Source: Lojkania enalia
Taxonomy: Eukaryota > Ascomycota > Dothideomycetes > Pleosporales
Direction: 5' to 3'
DNA: 64,000 nt
Assembly (NCBI GenBank): GCA_010094045.1
Contig: ML986633.1
Coordinates: forward strand, 186,722 to 250,721
Made by a program: the position numbers and the translations under genes. Positions 34,012 to 46,145 of this stretch are shown here, piece by piece (position 1 is the first letter of the stretch; each line of letters begins with the position of its first letter). Below the pieces are notes generated by a model. It did no database searches, had not been told where the DNA came from, and saw only the letters and a list, made by a program, of their open reading frames with translations.

Positions 34012-35489
34012 ACGAGACGCAAATAACATCTCGATCTGACACTCTGCGCACTTACATCCTTCATAGAAGCAATATTCCACGAGCAAAACTAACCTAGTCT
34101 TCTTACATCTAGGACTCGCGCGAAAACCCGATAGCCCATGACCAAACGTCGTCCTCATTCTCGTATTTTCTACTTTTTATACACTTACTTTCTAACAATC
34201 GACTCACCTATATACCTACACATACTCATAAAAACCATACAACATCCGGAGATAAGGTTTACGGAAATTAGTGCATTTGATGCCGGAATATTATACAATC
34301 ATCAATCAGAAGGTTACTCCAATCAGATTGCATCCGTTGATGAATAGTACTACTGCAGGCCACGTTACGTGATTCTAACGTCGAGTACATGCTTAATATG
34401 CTTGGCTGATAGAGCCCGTAAGTATACGGCTCTGAATTAGAGGCGCAAAATAAGGAGACATTGTAGGAAGTTATAGAAGTATGTTACATAAACATTACTG
34501 TGCTTTTCTACATAAGAAATGTGCACTACCTATTGTCCCGTTTTCCTCCAACAGCAACAATTCTAGTGAATCTCTCGACGAACTGAAAGGAAAAAACACA
34601 CCTAGCGGAATCTAACAGCCAATGAGAACAGTAATCGATGGAATTGCGGATCAAGGATTGGACATAAATTATACAGAAAATGTAGTGGGCTTGATCACGT
34701 AGAAGGCGTGATCACGCGCTTATGGATACATTAGCCGATATGATTGGCCAGCTTCAAGGGAGGGTATCAGGCTTCCACAAATATCGACGCTTTCTAAATC
34801 TGGGTAGAAAGACGAGATATATTTAAAGTAACTAGTATGGTTTAAAAGCTAGTTGCTTCCTTAGGCCACGGCGCAGCGGAAGCTTTATACGGACAACAGA
34901 TATCTTCTTCGAAAGCAGTGCTCGCCGGCTGTGCATAGCTTGGGGCGGACATCCCGACAGCTATACGACTCCGGCAGGGGCTCGCTAACCAGGACGTTAG
35001 AAAAAGGTTAGTTAAATGTCAATGTGGGGCGTTGGGCTGCAGGAACCTAAGAATTTAGGAGAATTTAGGAGAATTTAGACGTATTTAGGCGTATCGACAT
35101 AAGCGTAGGCCAATAAAAAGTGATAATCTGAGACAGTGGGTAACATGCGGTTTACCTTGTGCTTGTGCATCCCGGACCCCGATCGCATCAAGATCAAGTA
35201 TTTGGTCGCCTTCTAAAAGAAATATTGTTACTAGCATGAAATATTATCGAGTTTGCTACTAGGGATGTAAGTAATAGGGTTATTGCGTAGACTATCACCA
35301 CCAGAAGTCACCACCCGGTATTTAAACGCTCACAAACCTTCATAGAGCGCTCCTCGCTCAACTAAATAGCACCCAAATTCTCAGGTTCTAGTGCTACTGA
35401 TAAGCCTACCAATCAAACTAAGCTTTCTATAATCGGAGCACCCTCCCTATACTAGCTTGGAGCACCCCCAGGCCTCCACTCTACCTACA
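34012..35489. other. Intergenic with minor repeats
   Basis: No gene seen. It holds a perfect short hairpin (GATCACG and CGTGATC arms) at about 34692-34713 and three tandem copies of GAATTTAGGA-like 10-mers at 35051-35080, followed by two diverged copies. Confidence 0.55.
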
Positions 35490-35687
35490 ATGCAAATATT
35501 AGTCGAGGCTCTCGTCGGAATAATTGGCCTCCTCATAGCCTTACCGCCCTCTCTCCTCATTATATGGTCTTTGTTGCGACGGAAAAATGGGGCCCGTGCG
35601 TATGCGCGGGAGTTGAGGTACGCATCTGCATGGAGCCTAATAACTTGTACTGTACTTATGGCTTGGGATAGGATATTAATTTACTGA
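35490..35687 (+). CDS. Small single-span membrane protein, copy 2
   Basis: 65 aa from the ATG at 35490. EALVGIIGLLIALPPSLLIIW forms a membrane segment at residues 6-26, followed by LLRRKNG and an ELRYA end, closely similar to the protein at 33258-33434 in the same orientation 2.2 kb upstream. As in copy 1, AG|GTACGC inside the ELR codons is a possible donor, with an AG near 35673 as acceptor. The pair looks like a tandem duplication. Function is unknown. Confidence 0.52.
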   Translation: MQILVEALVGIIGLLIALPPSLLIIWSLLRRKNGARAYARELRYASAWSLITCTVLMAWDRILIY

Positions 35688-36137
35688 GTGAAGGGGGAAA
35701 GACACTCGTTGTTCATGGCTCAGTCGTCTAGCGCAGGTATATCTGGCGACTGATTTGGAGGACGTATGTAGTGGATCTTTTTGTACACTTCAAGTTCTCA
35801 TATCAAGGTTCCTTTTTTTTGTCCTGGTAGTATTATGCTTTTCCTAGGTGCCTTCCATATACGCTTCCAGCCCTTCCCTCTCATGTCATCCCCAGATCAG
35901 CCCTTCTCTTTTCCTAAACCACTTCACCGTTGTCGCGGAAAGCTCTGCGGAAAAGAGAGTTAGAAATCCTTCAGATATTCACATTGAAAATGCCTCCAGT
36001 ACTCTAGGAAGTCCTATCATACAAACCAACGAAGTGTGCTTGACCAAGAACACAAAAATGCTCTAAAAATACCACAAACGCCTTGTTGAATACTCCCATT
36101 TGAGATCGAATAGAAGTCCCCACACGAACCTAATTCC
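35688..36137. other. Intergenic, nothing seen
   Basis: This is the spacer between the small membrane protein and the convergent splicing factor gene. Confidence 0.5.
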
Positions 36138-37388
36138 TCATCTCTCATCAACTCTTGACCTCTTGCGCTCCCTTGACGACTCCTCACCGAACCGTTTCCG
36201 TTGGCCCAATGGCCGTGCATTTGCCCCGGTCGCACCCTTCCTATCCTTCGTCTCATCTATATACCTCTCATCTCGATCCCTCCTGTCACGGTACGAATCA
36301 CTCTGAAACCTCTCATCCTTCGGCCGATCCCACGAATCACCTTTCGGTCCCCTCCTCTCTCCATAATCCGCCCAACGTCCTGTATCTTCACTCCTCATAT
36401 CCTTGTACCTCGTCCTCCCTTTCTTGCCCAGCTTAGTCATATCCCTAATCTGCATATACTCCGGCAGCACCTCCCTATTCGTACTATCTTCGAACCTTGC
36501 ACCCATAACATTTCTCTTATCGACGCCAAGCTCCTTCAATTCCTCATTGAAGAAAGCGCCTTTGTGGAAATACTTCTGCATATATTGCATCTGGCTCCTA
36601 TCGCCCCTCTCCTCCTTCTGCTTTTCGATAAATTCGCGATCTTCAGCTTCTCGTTCCGCAGCGCTGAGGTTCTTCCGCCGTTCTATCTCCTCACGCTCCT
36701 TTTCCACTTCCTCGATGGCTACCCTCTCGCGCCGTATGCGTTTCAATTCTCGAAGTTTCCAGGCTGCGTATTCGGCTTCAGGGTCCACGTTATCCGTGTC
36801 ATCCACCGCGTTGATATCCACTTCTTCGACATTATCATCCCAGTCCCTTCTCCCCGCCGCCTTTTCTGCAGCGCGCTGCTCGATTTGTTCCTGGACTAGG
36901 GATCGGGTTTGCTGTTGGCGACGCGCTTCTTCCTCAGCGGCTAGTTCGTCAGCGGATTTTGCGGGCGTGGAAGACAGATTTCTCTGGCTCTTCCTTAGGA
37001 ATACGGGCCGTAACAACTTTTTTGGCGCCTCATCCTCACTACTTTCCTCCTCTTCTGATGAAGATACAGTTTCTTCGCTCTGACTTTCATTCTCCGAGTT
37101 ATCTTCCACTGACTCTCCTTCACTCTCCGTCTCGAATTCAGCCTCCAATCGCTTCCGCTCCTCTTCTCTTTTCTGCCGTGATGCAAAATTACTTTTCAGT
37201 GCCGATTTCGGGAAAGAGGATGCGAGGGGTGCGGATCTTGGCTTTATCAACTTCTTCTGCGGCTCTTCTTCGGACGAGGATTCTTCTTCGGATGAGGGTT
37301 GTTCGACTTCTAGGGCGCCAGGCTTTCCAGCAAAGTGGCGCGTGCGGACAGGTTGCGCCGTCATCTTCTTCGACCTGGGGGGGGGCAT
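36138..37388 (-). CDS. MFAP1: MFAP1-type pre-mRNA splicing factor
   Basis: Intronless, 416 aa from the ATG at 37388, chosen because the peptide MPPPRSKKMTAQPVR is basic and conserved-looking. An upstream in-frame start at 37487 adds unlikely sequence. The N-terminal half is disordered, with long acidic Ser/Glu tracts. The C-terminal half is Glu/Arg-rich helix carrying the MFAP1 domain: QMQYMQKYFHKGAFF, then NREVLPEYMQIRD and GKKGRTRYKDM, followed by an Arg/Asp-rich tail. In animals and fission yeast the family belongs to the spliceosomal B complex and contacts Prp38, so nuclear action is expected. This is a conserved housekeeping gene inside an otherwise repeat-damaged window. Confidence 0.9.
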   Translation of the reverse strand: MPPPRSKKMTAQPVRTRHFAGKPGALEVEQPSSEEESSSEEEPQKKLIKPRSAPLASSFPKSALKSNFASRQKREEERKRLEAEFETESEGESVEDNSENESQSEETVSSSEEEESSEDEAPKKLLRPVFLRKSQRNLSSTPAKSADELAAEEEARRQQQTRSLVQEQIEQRAAEKAAGRRDWDDNVEEVDINAVDDTDNVDPEAEYAAWKLRELKRIRRERVAIEEVEKEREEIERRKNLSAAEREAEDREFIEKQKEERGDRSQMQYMQKYFHKGAFFNEELKELGVDKRNVMGARFEDSTNREVLPEYMQIRDMTKLGKKGRTRYKDMRSEDTGRWADYGERRGPKGDSWDRPKDERFQSDSYRDRRDRDERYIDETKDRKGATGANARPLGQRKRFGEESSRERKRSRVDER

Positions 37389-37686
37389 TTTGAAGATTGA
37401 AGAGCCGTCTGGGGGAAGACAGGTAGAGGATGCTGTAGCTGTTGGATGGAGTGGAGTGTAAATGTTGGAGGTACAATGCGCCGTCACGGAAATTTAATTT
37501 AGCGGCTTGGCGCAATGTAAGGCTGAGGGTCTGTGCGACATTGCGGGGATTGAATATGAACTAATAATAATTAGCAGAAGCGGAAATGATTGAGGCTACA
37601 GTATAGGCGCAACTTGTCGGTTCACTACATAAAGGAAATGGCACCGTAAAACGCACGCCTAAGGTTCACATCTCTATAATCATCAT

Positions 37687-38781
37687 TTAAGCGCCAAATA
37701 TAACCAATCCGTATGGCTCTTGTCCACAGACATACTCCGCTTCTCGGTGCTTCTTTGGATACCACGGCCTAGCAACTCGGATAATCTCTGTCCTTAGCAA
37801 TTCCTCATTCACACCATTCCCCTCAATACAACCTTTCTCCTTAACAAGTACATCTCTCTGCACCCACTTCAAAAACTCCCCAATTCCCTTCATCGTCCTT
37901 TCCACACCAATCTCTTGTAGGTGATCCCACCCCCGATCTAGCCTCTGCTTCGAACACTATAACTTTGCAAGCCTGGTTGCGAATTCCCTCTTCACATTGC
38001 TATCTACAAGCTTCTTTGGCGCGGGCGTGAATGTGGGTTTAAACCGTCAGCCTTTCGTCTTGAACTAGTAGTCCGAGTTGGAGATATACGGCACAAGCTT
38101 CCAGACTATCCCCTCCCCCTCGCCCGCCACGCCAAACGACTCTGCGAATGGACACTTTGTAGCGATTTTCCTGGCCAGCGGCTCTAGCTCAGCGATCGTG
38201 CGCTGGATATCTGCAGGCTACAACGTACTGTGGAAATAACCTGCACGTGAGACATTAAATATATCAGCGGCTGGGACTTCGATGTCGGCATTGTCGTGGT
38301 CGGCGATCCAATTGTTGTTTATTTTGACGCTGCTGACGACGAGGCGTTTGGAGAGGGAGGAGATGGCGACGTGCTTTTGGACTTTTTGGCTCACCCATTC
38401 GCCGGCGATTGTTATTGGGACGCTTGGGCCTAGTTCGGCACCGGGATGCAGAGCTTTCTAGCGGACGATGTACTAGGTTTTTAGATTGAGGATCGCGGAA
38501 GTTCTCTGCGCCATTGCAGCGGCGAAGCCGGCATTATCCACTGTCGCGAGCATATTAGAATTGTTGCAGGATTGGAGGACGACAGTATTGTCTAAGTAGA
38601 TTAGGATGTCGGCGTGGGTGCCATGGAGTTTGACTGTGCCAACAATGGGGATGTGATTAAGAATAATTTCCTTTTCGTGATTCTCTGGGTCGTGATGCTC
38701 CCATTTTAACCTTTTCATGACCTCTTTGATGCGGTTTGTTATTTTAGGATACAGTGTTGATGGCGACGTAGTGGTCTCCAT
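37687..38781 (-). pseudogene. RNA-ligase-like (adenylating ligase) pseudogene with six in-frame stops
   Basis: A single frame from ATG 38781 to TAA 37687 encodes a recognisable RNA-ligase-domain protein of about 364 codons but holds five TAG codons and one TGA. Visible motifs are KLHGTHADI (motif I KxxG-type, catalytic Lys), SCNNSNML where SRN is usual, GEWVSQKVQKHVAISSL, and VKINNNWIADHD. The frame is never shifted. Every TAG sits where CAG (Gln) or TGG would fit (for example KT-stop-YIVR-stop-KALHPG and STL-stop-PADIQ), a pattern expected from C-to-T change at CpA. In live relatives the enzyme would join or repair RNA ends. Here it cannot be made in full. Confidence 0.75.
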
Positions 38782-39838
38782 TCAGGATTCAAGCGTTTCA
38801 ACTAGAAAGTATGAATAATTCTAAAATATTGACGGTAGTAATCTGGTGATATATCAAAGATATAAAAAGGACGACTACATGGACTAGAGTGAAAAGCGAC
38901 GCGCGGAACCGTGAGCGACTTATTTCTGCCTCCAGAAATTTGGAAGGGCGCAAGGTGGCTCTACCTGCTATATGACTCGGCCTCCGCGGTCGCACTATAA
39001 TCTTGGTTCGTGCTTGAGGAAGTGGCGGCGCATGACTGAGCAATGGGAGTTGTTGTTAGAATTCTCGGAGAGTATTAGGAGATATTCATTTTGCATTGAA
39101 ATCAAGCTGGAGTGAATCTCACGGAATTGAAGGTTGGGGGAGAGATGGTGCTGACAGGTTCGTTTGGCCTGGCGAGAAGTGGCGAGCTGCGATTCGCTAC
39201 GTAACCGTGGCCTCCTTTGGGTTAGCGTTAAGGTCTGAAATACTTCTGCGGAGCAGTTCCTGCACTCTAGCTCAGACTTGATCGGAGTCCCTGTTATCTA
39301 AAGAGCATCCTTATTAATTAACATAATGAGTATTAAGGTATTGTTAATAATAGTACGTGTTCATGTGCTTAACCACTATTGCCTACTATTCGGCACCATT
39401 TAGTCTCGCCGCAACTCCTCCTCACCACATCTCCCCGAGAATTGCAAACATATGTATCACGCGCAAAGGAAAATTCAAGCCTTCATCGATGATAAGCATG
39501 ACCAGCCACTCAGATCGCGCTCTTTGTCGCTAGTCTTGGCGACGACGAGGTCAGAACATAATTGACTGCTATCTATTCGTGATAAGCTCTAGGTTGTCCT
39601 CGGGCATTAAAGGGATATCGCGGCTCGGGTTCGGGCTTTGGTCATGAGAATCGCTCAGTGATAGAGCTATTACGTACAATATCTTGCGAGGGGTTGTGGC
39701 CGGAATTATTGTATGTTGAGGCCGGAAGCGTTCCGGCCACGAGATATAAGCAGATTCCGAGCGACCAATCTCGGAGTTCTCTTTGATCCTCCAAATACTA
39801 TTTTTGGAATCAATACAATTCCGGCTTCGAACTTCAAT
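38782..39838. other. Intergenic, no gene seen
   Basis: Upstream region of the indoleamine dioxygenase gene. Short frames at 38798-39043 and 39096-39281 are not supported. Confidence 0.5.
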
Positions 39839-41485
39839 ATGGCGACTCCTGGCTTTGACTTTCCTGTCCTAATGGATACCAGTCCGGAAGATCACTCTCT
39901 CCCGGCGTTCATGGTCTCAACTGCCCGTGGCTTTCTGCCTCGTCAAGATCCCGTCGTGGAGCTGCCGCCGGAGTTCAAGGTCGTCGAATCACTCCTCAAT
40001 CGCATGCCCGTCAAGACTCGGACTGGCGAGCCGGGACTCCTGGCAAACTTTACTTTCGGTCCTACTCTTGATCAAGAACTCTTGGACTTGTCGTCAGAGG
40101 TGGAAAAGTACCGGGGTGACCTCGTAGTTATGAATACATTATACCGTGACTACTCCTTTCTGGCCTCAGCGTATCTACTTGAGCCATGCCACGAGCGGTA
40201 CCTGCGAGGAGAGCCGTATGGTCTAGGCAGACAGTCCCTGCCACGGAGCATTGCATTACCGATAGTCAAGATTGCTGAGATGTAAGTCATGTCGATTAAG
40301 CGTCCTGTCGTCAGATACCGTCGATCCCTCTTTGTCCTGCCCATGTTTCTGTACTACACTGGCTAATCACGTGAACGCGCGTCAGCGTCGGATTCAAGCC
40401 ATTCATGGAGTATGCTGGCTCATATGCGTTATTTAACTATCGACTTGAGAGCCTAGAAAAGGGATTGGAGTATCATAACCTTCGGTTGATACGCGCGTTC
40501 GAGCATGGCTTAGATCCTACGTCGTCCGAAGCCGGGTTCGTACTTGTGCATATTGCAATGGTGAAGGAGTCTGGAGCGCTGGTTGAGGGAGCTGTTAACA
40601 TGCTTAATGGCAGTGCTTTGCGCCATCGAGAGCGTTTCGATGAGGGACTGCGGACGTTGGTCGAGGGGTTGAGAAAGGTCAACGCCGTCATGAACAGTGG
40701 GTCGTTACTACTGCTCAATAGCCTCGTATTTCGGACTGACGCCTATGGTAGCGATGTGGAATCGGAGCAAGCCGCAGAGCTATACAACTTTTCGTACATT
40801 CATCTTCGGGATTGCGTCGCAGTCAATGTTTCCGAACGGCGTAGTCTACGAAGGCGTCAGCGACGAACCGATGTCTTTTAGGGGAGAATCTGGCGCAAAT
40901 GACAGCATGGTATGTTGCTAAAATGCTAGTGCATTAGCTTCTCTAATAATCTCTAGATCCCGCTATGCGACAATCTGCTTCAGATCCAAATGCCCCAGAC
41001 ACCGCTTACGGAGATCCTAAAAGATTTTCGTCAATACCGTCCAGGTAACCATCGCGAGTTCCTCGAAGCGGTACGCGAATCTGCTGAAAAGTCAGATCTT
41101 AAAGAGTTCGCACTGGGCGATCCGGTATCAGCCGCATTGTATCTGCAAGCGCTTGATCAGGTTCGCGATTTCCGGTGGCGGCATTGGTGTTTTACGCGTG
41201 AGTATATTCTCAAGCGTACTATGCATCCGACCGCAACTGGAGGGAGTCCAATTGTAACAGTGAGTATCTATATGGTTTGTGTTCAATCGCTAATCGACGC
41301 TGATAACGGTGCAGTGGCTCCCAAACCAACTGCAAGCCGTAATGGCTCAGATGGTTGTCACGGCAGGATATTGTGGGGCGGTGAATGGAGTGAGCGATAT
41401 CATGGACACGGTGGATCACCAGCGTGAAACTCTTCGGAAAGAAGTCGCCAGGTATTGCGGAGAGAGGGGGGTCGCAGCTCCCTGA
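39839..41485 (+). CDS. IDO: Indoleamine 2,3-dioxygenase (fungal IDO)
   Basis: Five exons join in frame: 39839-40281, 40386-40696, 40752-40909, 40957-41259 and 41315-41485, giving 461 aa. The enzyme opens the indole ring of L-tryptophan with O2 to N-formylkynurenine, the first step to kynurenine and NAD. Conserved features include RGEPYGLGRQSLPRSIALPI near residues 128-145, FRGESGANDS at 294-303, and DFRWRHWCFTREYIL, where His380 is the expected proximal haem ligand. HPTATGGSPIVTWLPNQ follows. All four introns have GTRNGN-type donors and preserve the frame. The start ATG (MATPGFDFP) is preferred over the in-frame upstream codons. No haem-binding residue appears lost. The gene looks functional and is cytosolic by lack of a signal. 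Confidence 0.9.
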
Positions 41486-42067
41486 GCTGCTTGCCGATTC
41501 ATCTGAAGATTCGATTTATCCGAACGGTTATCAGCGGACAGGACTTGCGCTGCAGGCAGGGAGACTGGTGTAGTGTCACATGGCTCGTGCTCGCAAAGGC
41601 TGTGAGCCCTTCTCGTGTTTGCGCCCTTGTGGGAAGTCTCTAGTGATGTTGTGGCGGTGCGCGTAGCTTGTGGATCAATGAATTAGCAAACCAAAGACCT
41701 TGAATAACCAAAAACGTGCATTTAAACACGAAGCAGCAGCACAAGTCATCCAGAACAACTTCACCGTGAGTGAGTCAAGGTGGGGAGCGTAGATGAATGT
41801 GTCTGACGGGTCCAAGCGTCATGCTCCTGCGGCGTATGACTCGTTTCGTTTTATCGATAAGATATTTAGCCCGCAACACCGCACCTCATGCCCGCTCTCC
41901 CCAGAGCTCCTCACCGTCTTCCGCAGCGACACTCTTCTCAATGAAAGCGCAGCAGAATCCCATGGAATATTTGCATCACACTAGAAGACGGCACTGTAAA
42001 TTCATACTCCGGCACGTTTTACGGGACTCAACTTGTGCGGGACAGGGGTGAGGGCGTTGTAGCAACT
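41486..42067. other. Intergenic, no gene seen
   Basis: Spacer between the dioxygenase and the GTPase genes. Overlapping short frames at 41793-42051 have no family pattern. Confidence 0.5.
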
Positions 42068-44483
42068 ATGACTTCACGACACGCCAAACAGAATCCCGTT
42101 GACCGGCGGAAGGGCGAGTCTGTGAGTTGCTTTTTATGGCGGGATAGGCGCGGTCATTTGGATCCTGGATGTGAGGACTAGCTATCTTAACACGCTCAAC
42201 CAAAGCGTCCGTTATGTCATTGGTGTCCTCAGCTACTATTCGAATTGCGATCCTATCTGCAGTCGCAAAGCTGCCCCAAAGATCCAGATCAACGCGCCTA
42301 CCATTTGTATGCCAGAATTCCCGCGACTGACTTCCGCCAGGCCCTCAGTGAATTCGCCGACTACGTCCAGAAACAGCAGGCCTCGCGCCGCCCACCCGGC
42401 CAGACTCCCGCTGTCCTCGAAGACCACGACGAGCTCAACATCATCGACCAGCTAGGCCTCTCAGATGATACATCTGCTCACCTGCCCCTGAAAACACTGC
42501 TGCTCGACCCTGCTGAAGAGAATGTTGCTGCGCTGGGGGAATACTTGCGATGTCGTCTGGCGGAGGGACAGGGCGAGACGCTATTCGATCTAGGGTTGGA
42601 GGATAATGGAGAGTCTATGGACTTTTCGAAGGAGGAGTGGGAACAGGCGCTGCAGGGTCTAGATTCTGTATGCGAGGATATCAAGGCAGATTATAAGCTA
42701 TTGATGACGCGCAATGTGGGCGGGGACGTTGAGGTGGGGCCGCTGAATGCGAAAGAGACTGGCGCATGTGGGAAACTCATCTTGAGACATCGACCGGAGA
42801 ATGTGGATGAGGTGATTGAGACGAGGATAGCAGTCGTCGGCAACGGTGAGTCATGTCATTCAAAGCCAGCACGGGATCATTTCTAAAGCTGGCATACTCA
42901 CTCGAACGAATGTGCTAATAGAGCGATAAGTCGATGCTGGGAAAAGTACCATGCTTGGCGTGTTGGTCAAAGGGGGGCTTGATGATGGGCGTGGCAAAGC
43001 TCGCGTCAATCTCTTCCGCCACAAGCATGAAATCGAGAGTGGGCGAACTAGCTCTGTCGGCATGGAGATTATGGGCTTTGACAGTAAAGGCGAGGTTGTC
43101 GTTTCCAATGTCGCAGGCCGTAAACTGACCTGGGAGGAGATTGGTAGACGCTCTGTAAGTCCAACGTCTGGATTACCGTCACCTGAAGCTGGCAATCCGG
43201 GCTTTACCGAACTATTGGCTTACTGTTGTCTAGGCGAAAGTCATTAGTTTCACTGACTTGGCAGGCCACGAAAGATATCTACGTACCACAGTTTTCGGCT
43301 TGCTGAGCAGCGAGCCAAATTACTGTCTATTAATGGTTGCTGCTAATAATGGTTTGATCGGCATGAGCAAGTTAGTATCCATCGCCATGGGCCATGTAGA
43401 CTCAGTCTGACATTGTTCAGAGAGCATCTCGGAATTGCTCTTGCGCTTAACGTCCCTGTCATGGTTGTTATTACTAAAATCGACATTTGCCCACCACAGA
43501 TTCTTGAACAGACTATTACTCAGTTGACCAAAATTCTCAAGTCGCCTGGCGCTCGCAAAATCCCTATCTTCATCAAAAACAGAGAGGAGTGCATAAACAC
43601 TGCGGTATGTATGCAAATTCTTATCATACGGTTAACCACCTGAAGACGCCTCCCGCCGTCCTATTTAGTTTCCATCCGTCCCGCTGGCTACTTCAACACG
43701 AACTAACACTCGCAGACTCAATTCGTCTCCCGCCGTATCTGCCCAATCTTCCAAGTCTCCAACGTAACGGGCACTAACCTGGACCTCGTCCGCACTTTCC
43801 TCAACATCCTACCACACCATGGGAATTACAACGCCGACGCACCCCTCGAGTTCCATGTCAACGACACCTTCTCGGTCCCCTTCGTCGGCACTGTGGTCTC
43901 AGGCGTTGTAAAAAGTGGCGTTATCCATACCGGAGACACCATCCTCATTGGTCCGGATTCCCTCGGCCAATTTACCACCACGAAAGTCCGTTCCATCGAA
44001 CGAAAACGGATTTCGGTACCCGGTTGTTCAGCTGGGCAATCCGCATCCCTTGCACTCCGTAATGTCCGCAGAAAAGACGTGCGCAAAGGCATGGTCGTTC
44101 TGCACAAAGCGGACAAACCAGACCCCGCCACCGGCACTATCCCTACGCCACAAGTCTATCGCGAATTTGTAGCAGAGGTCCTGATCCTCAGTCATGCTAC
44201 TACAATCAAAACGAAATATCAGGCTATGCTGCATGTTGGGCCCGTCAGTCAGACGTGTGCTATAATCGACATTGATCGGAGCTATATTCGGACCGGCGAT
44301 AGGGCTCAGGTGGCGTTTCGGTTCGTCCAACGTCCGGAGTATTTGACTGTGGGGGATCGAATATTGTTCCGCGAGGGACGGACGAAAGGGTTGGGGATTG
44401 TGAAGAGTTTGGGATATGATAAGAGCCGGCCCCTGAATCCGGAGGCAGGAAAGGAGAAGGGCGGAAATGGGAATGAGGTGTGA
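42068..44483 (+). CDS. GTPBP1/GTPBP2-type translational GTPase
   Basis: Six exons join in frame: 42068-42121, 42206-42845, 42931-43154, 43234-43370, 43421-43604 and 43716-44483, giving 668 aa. The GTPase motifs are all present: G1 GNVDAGKST (230-238, split by an intron after GN), G3 DLAGHERY (314-321) and G4 TKID (370-373). After the G domain come two beta-barrel domains typical of EF-Tu-like proteins ([38 protein letters not shown]). In animals GTPBP1 and GTPBP2 rescue or survey stalled ribosomes and affect mRNA decay. The fungal role is inferred. The first short exon ([16 protein letters not shown]) is the least certain part. The sequence from 42245 onward is firm. Confidence 0.85.
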
Positions 44484-45037
44484 GAGCTTAGGGGGTATAG
44501 AGCTTAGTAGATAATGGGGTGCTATGAGTTCAAGAGGAGAGGGTTGTATAGTATATGCCTAAGTTATTATGATGGGAAAGTTTGACTACCGTTTTTGGTC
44601 CACCCTCGTAATCCTTCAATACCTGCATCCTGCATAAGAGCCTCGCGTAAGTCCTACAATCCAATTAGAAGGAGATACGAAAAGTACGAAAATATTCGCT
44701 ATAGGAGGTTCTTGGCACTCCGAAAGTGGAAAGGTCCGAAGACAGCGACATGATCTAGTAACGCGCCTTCTAACACAGCGACCCCATCAAAATCCACGCA
44801 TGGCTTCCATCGGCACCGACACATATATAAGTCGGGCCTATCTATCAACACTATTGCCGAAGGATTTACCGCGGACAGTTGACGGTTGCAATTGCCCGTC
44901 ACGATACGCCGCGCGATGTGCTTGGTGGGGCAAAGCGGGGTTCCGATCAGACATCAGATAACAATCATAGCACTACAAATGGCTCCTGAACCCCAATTTC
45001 GGCCGCACTACCTTTGCAATCCATCCCATTTACTGCT
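44484..45037. other. Intergenic, probable ADH promoter region
   Basis: No gene. A TATATAAG run at about 44823 lies some 215 bp upstream of the ADH start. Confidence 0.4.
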
Positions 45038-46145
45038 ATGACCGCCCCCGAGATACCTTCCACTCAGACGGTCGCCTGGATCGAGAGCCCTGGCCCCAAC
45101 GGCACTCTCGTCATCAGGGACGGCGTCGAGGTCCAGCAACCCGCGGCGAACGAGATCCTGGTGAAGCTCGAGTGCTCCGGCATCTGCCACTCGGATTGCC
45201 GAAATGTTGAGGGTATGGGATCCTACACGGACATTCCGGGCCACGAAGGCGTCGGCACGGTCGTGAAGCTGGGCCTAGGAGCGTCTCCTTCGCTACTGGG
45301 CAAGCGTGTCGGCATCAAATGGCTATGGAGTGCATGCAGCAAGTGTGCCGCATGCAAGGCTGGCAAGATCAATAATTGTCCAGGCCAACGGAACACAGGG
45401 CGCAGCGTCAGGGGGACACTGCAGCAGTATGTGGTTGCGCATGCGGATTTCGTTTCGCTGATACCAGACGGCGTACTGAGTGAGGTCGCCGCGCCGCTGT
45501 TGTGTGCCGGTCTCAGTCTAGCGGGTGCAGTCTCCAAGTGCGAACCCGAAGTCAAGCCTGGCGAGTGGGTAGCCATTGTGGGCGCGGGCGGCGGGCTGGG
45601 ACACATTGGCGTCCAAATCGCTGCCAAAACGAAGGGATATGAGGTGATCGCCATTGACAGTGGCACCGACAAGGAGAAATTATGCAAGGAGATGGGTGCC
45701 GCGGCCTTCGTCGATTACGCTAAGGAGGACGTCGTCAAGGCTGTACAGACGCTGACAGACGGAGAGGGAGCGCATGCCGTAATTTGCGTGGCCGGAACAG
45801 AGCGTGCATACCAGCAGGCACCGAATCTGGTCAGAAATAACGGAGTGTTTGTATGCGTAGGCCTTCCACCGGACTCATTCATGTTCCCCATGTCGCCCAT
45901 TCACATTGCGAATAGAGGTACGTCTTTACAATGCCCCTCTTCATTCGCTGACCCGTCTAGGACTCGTTATCAAAGGCTCATCAACTGGAACTAGCGCACA
46001 GATGGACGAGCTGCTGCAGCACGCACTAGAGGGCAAGATTACGCCTAAGATCGAGGTATACGAGTTTGCTGACTCGCCGAAGATCATCCAGGAACTGCAG
46101 AGATACGAAGTTACGGGACGGAAGGTCGTCAAGGCGCCTTCATGA
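45038..46145 (+). CDS. Zinc-dependent alcohol dehydrogenase (MDR family)
   Basis: Two exons, 45038-45917 and 45961-46145, give 354 aa. The 43-bp intron has donor GTACGT and ends TCTAG. Catalytic zinc residues are seen as Cys50-His51 (SGICHSD), GHE at 68-70 and Cys156 (APLLCAG). The structural zinc has Cys100, 103, 106 and 114. A Rossmann motif GAGGGLG lies at 182-188, and the following acidic residue (IAIDSG) favours NAD. The family oxidises primary alcohols or reduces aldehydes. An upstream in-frame TTG is not needed. The gene lies 0.86 kb before, and in the same direction as, the vanillyl-alcohol-oxidase homologue. Together they could handle aromatic alcohols and aldehydes, which is inference from position. 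Confidence 0.88.

Noticed and set aside
36201..37083. Long open frames (up to 232 codons) on the + strand
   Set aside because: They are antisense to the MFAP1 gene. Its Glu/Arg/Ser-rich codons leave the opposite strand open by composition.
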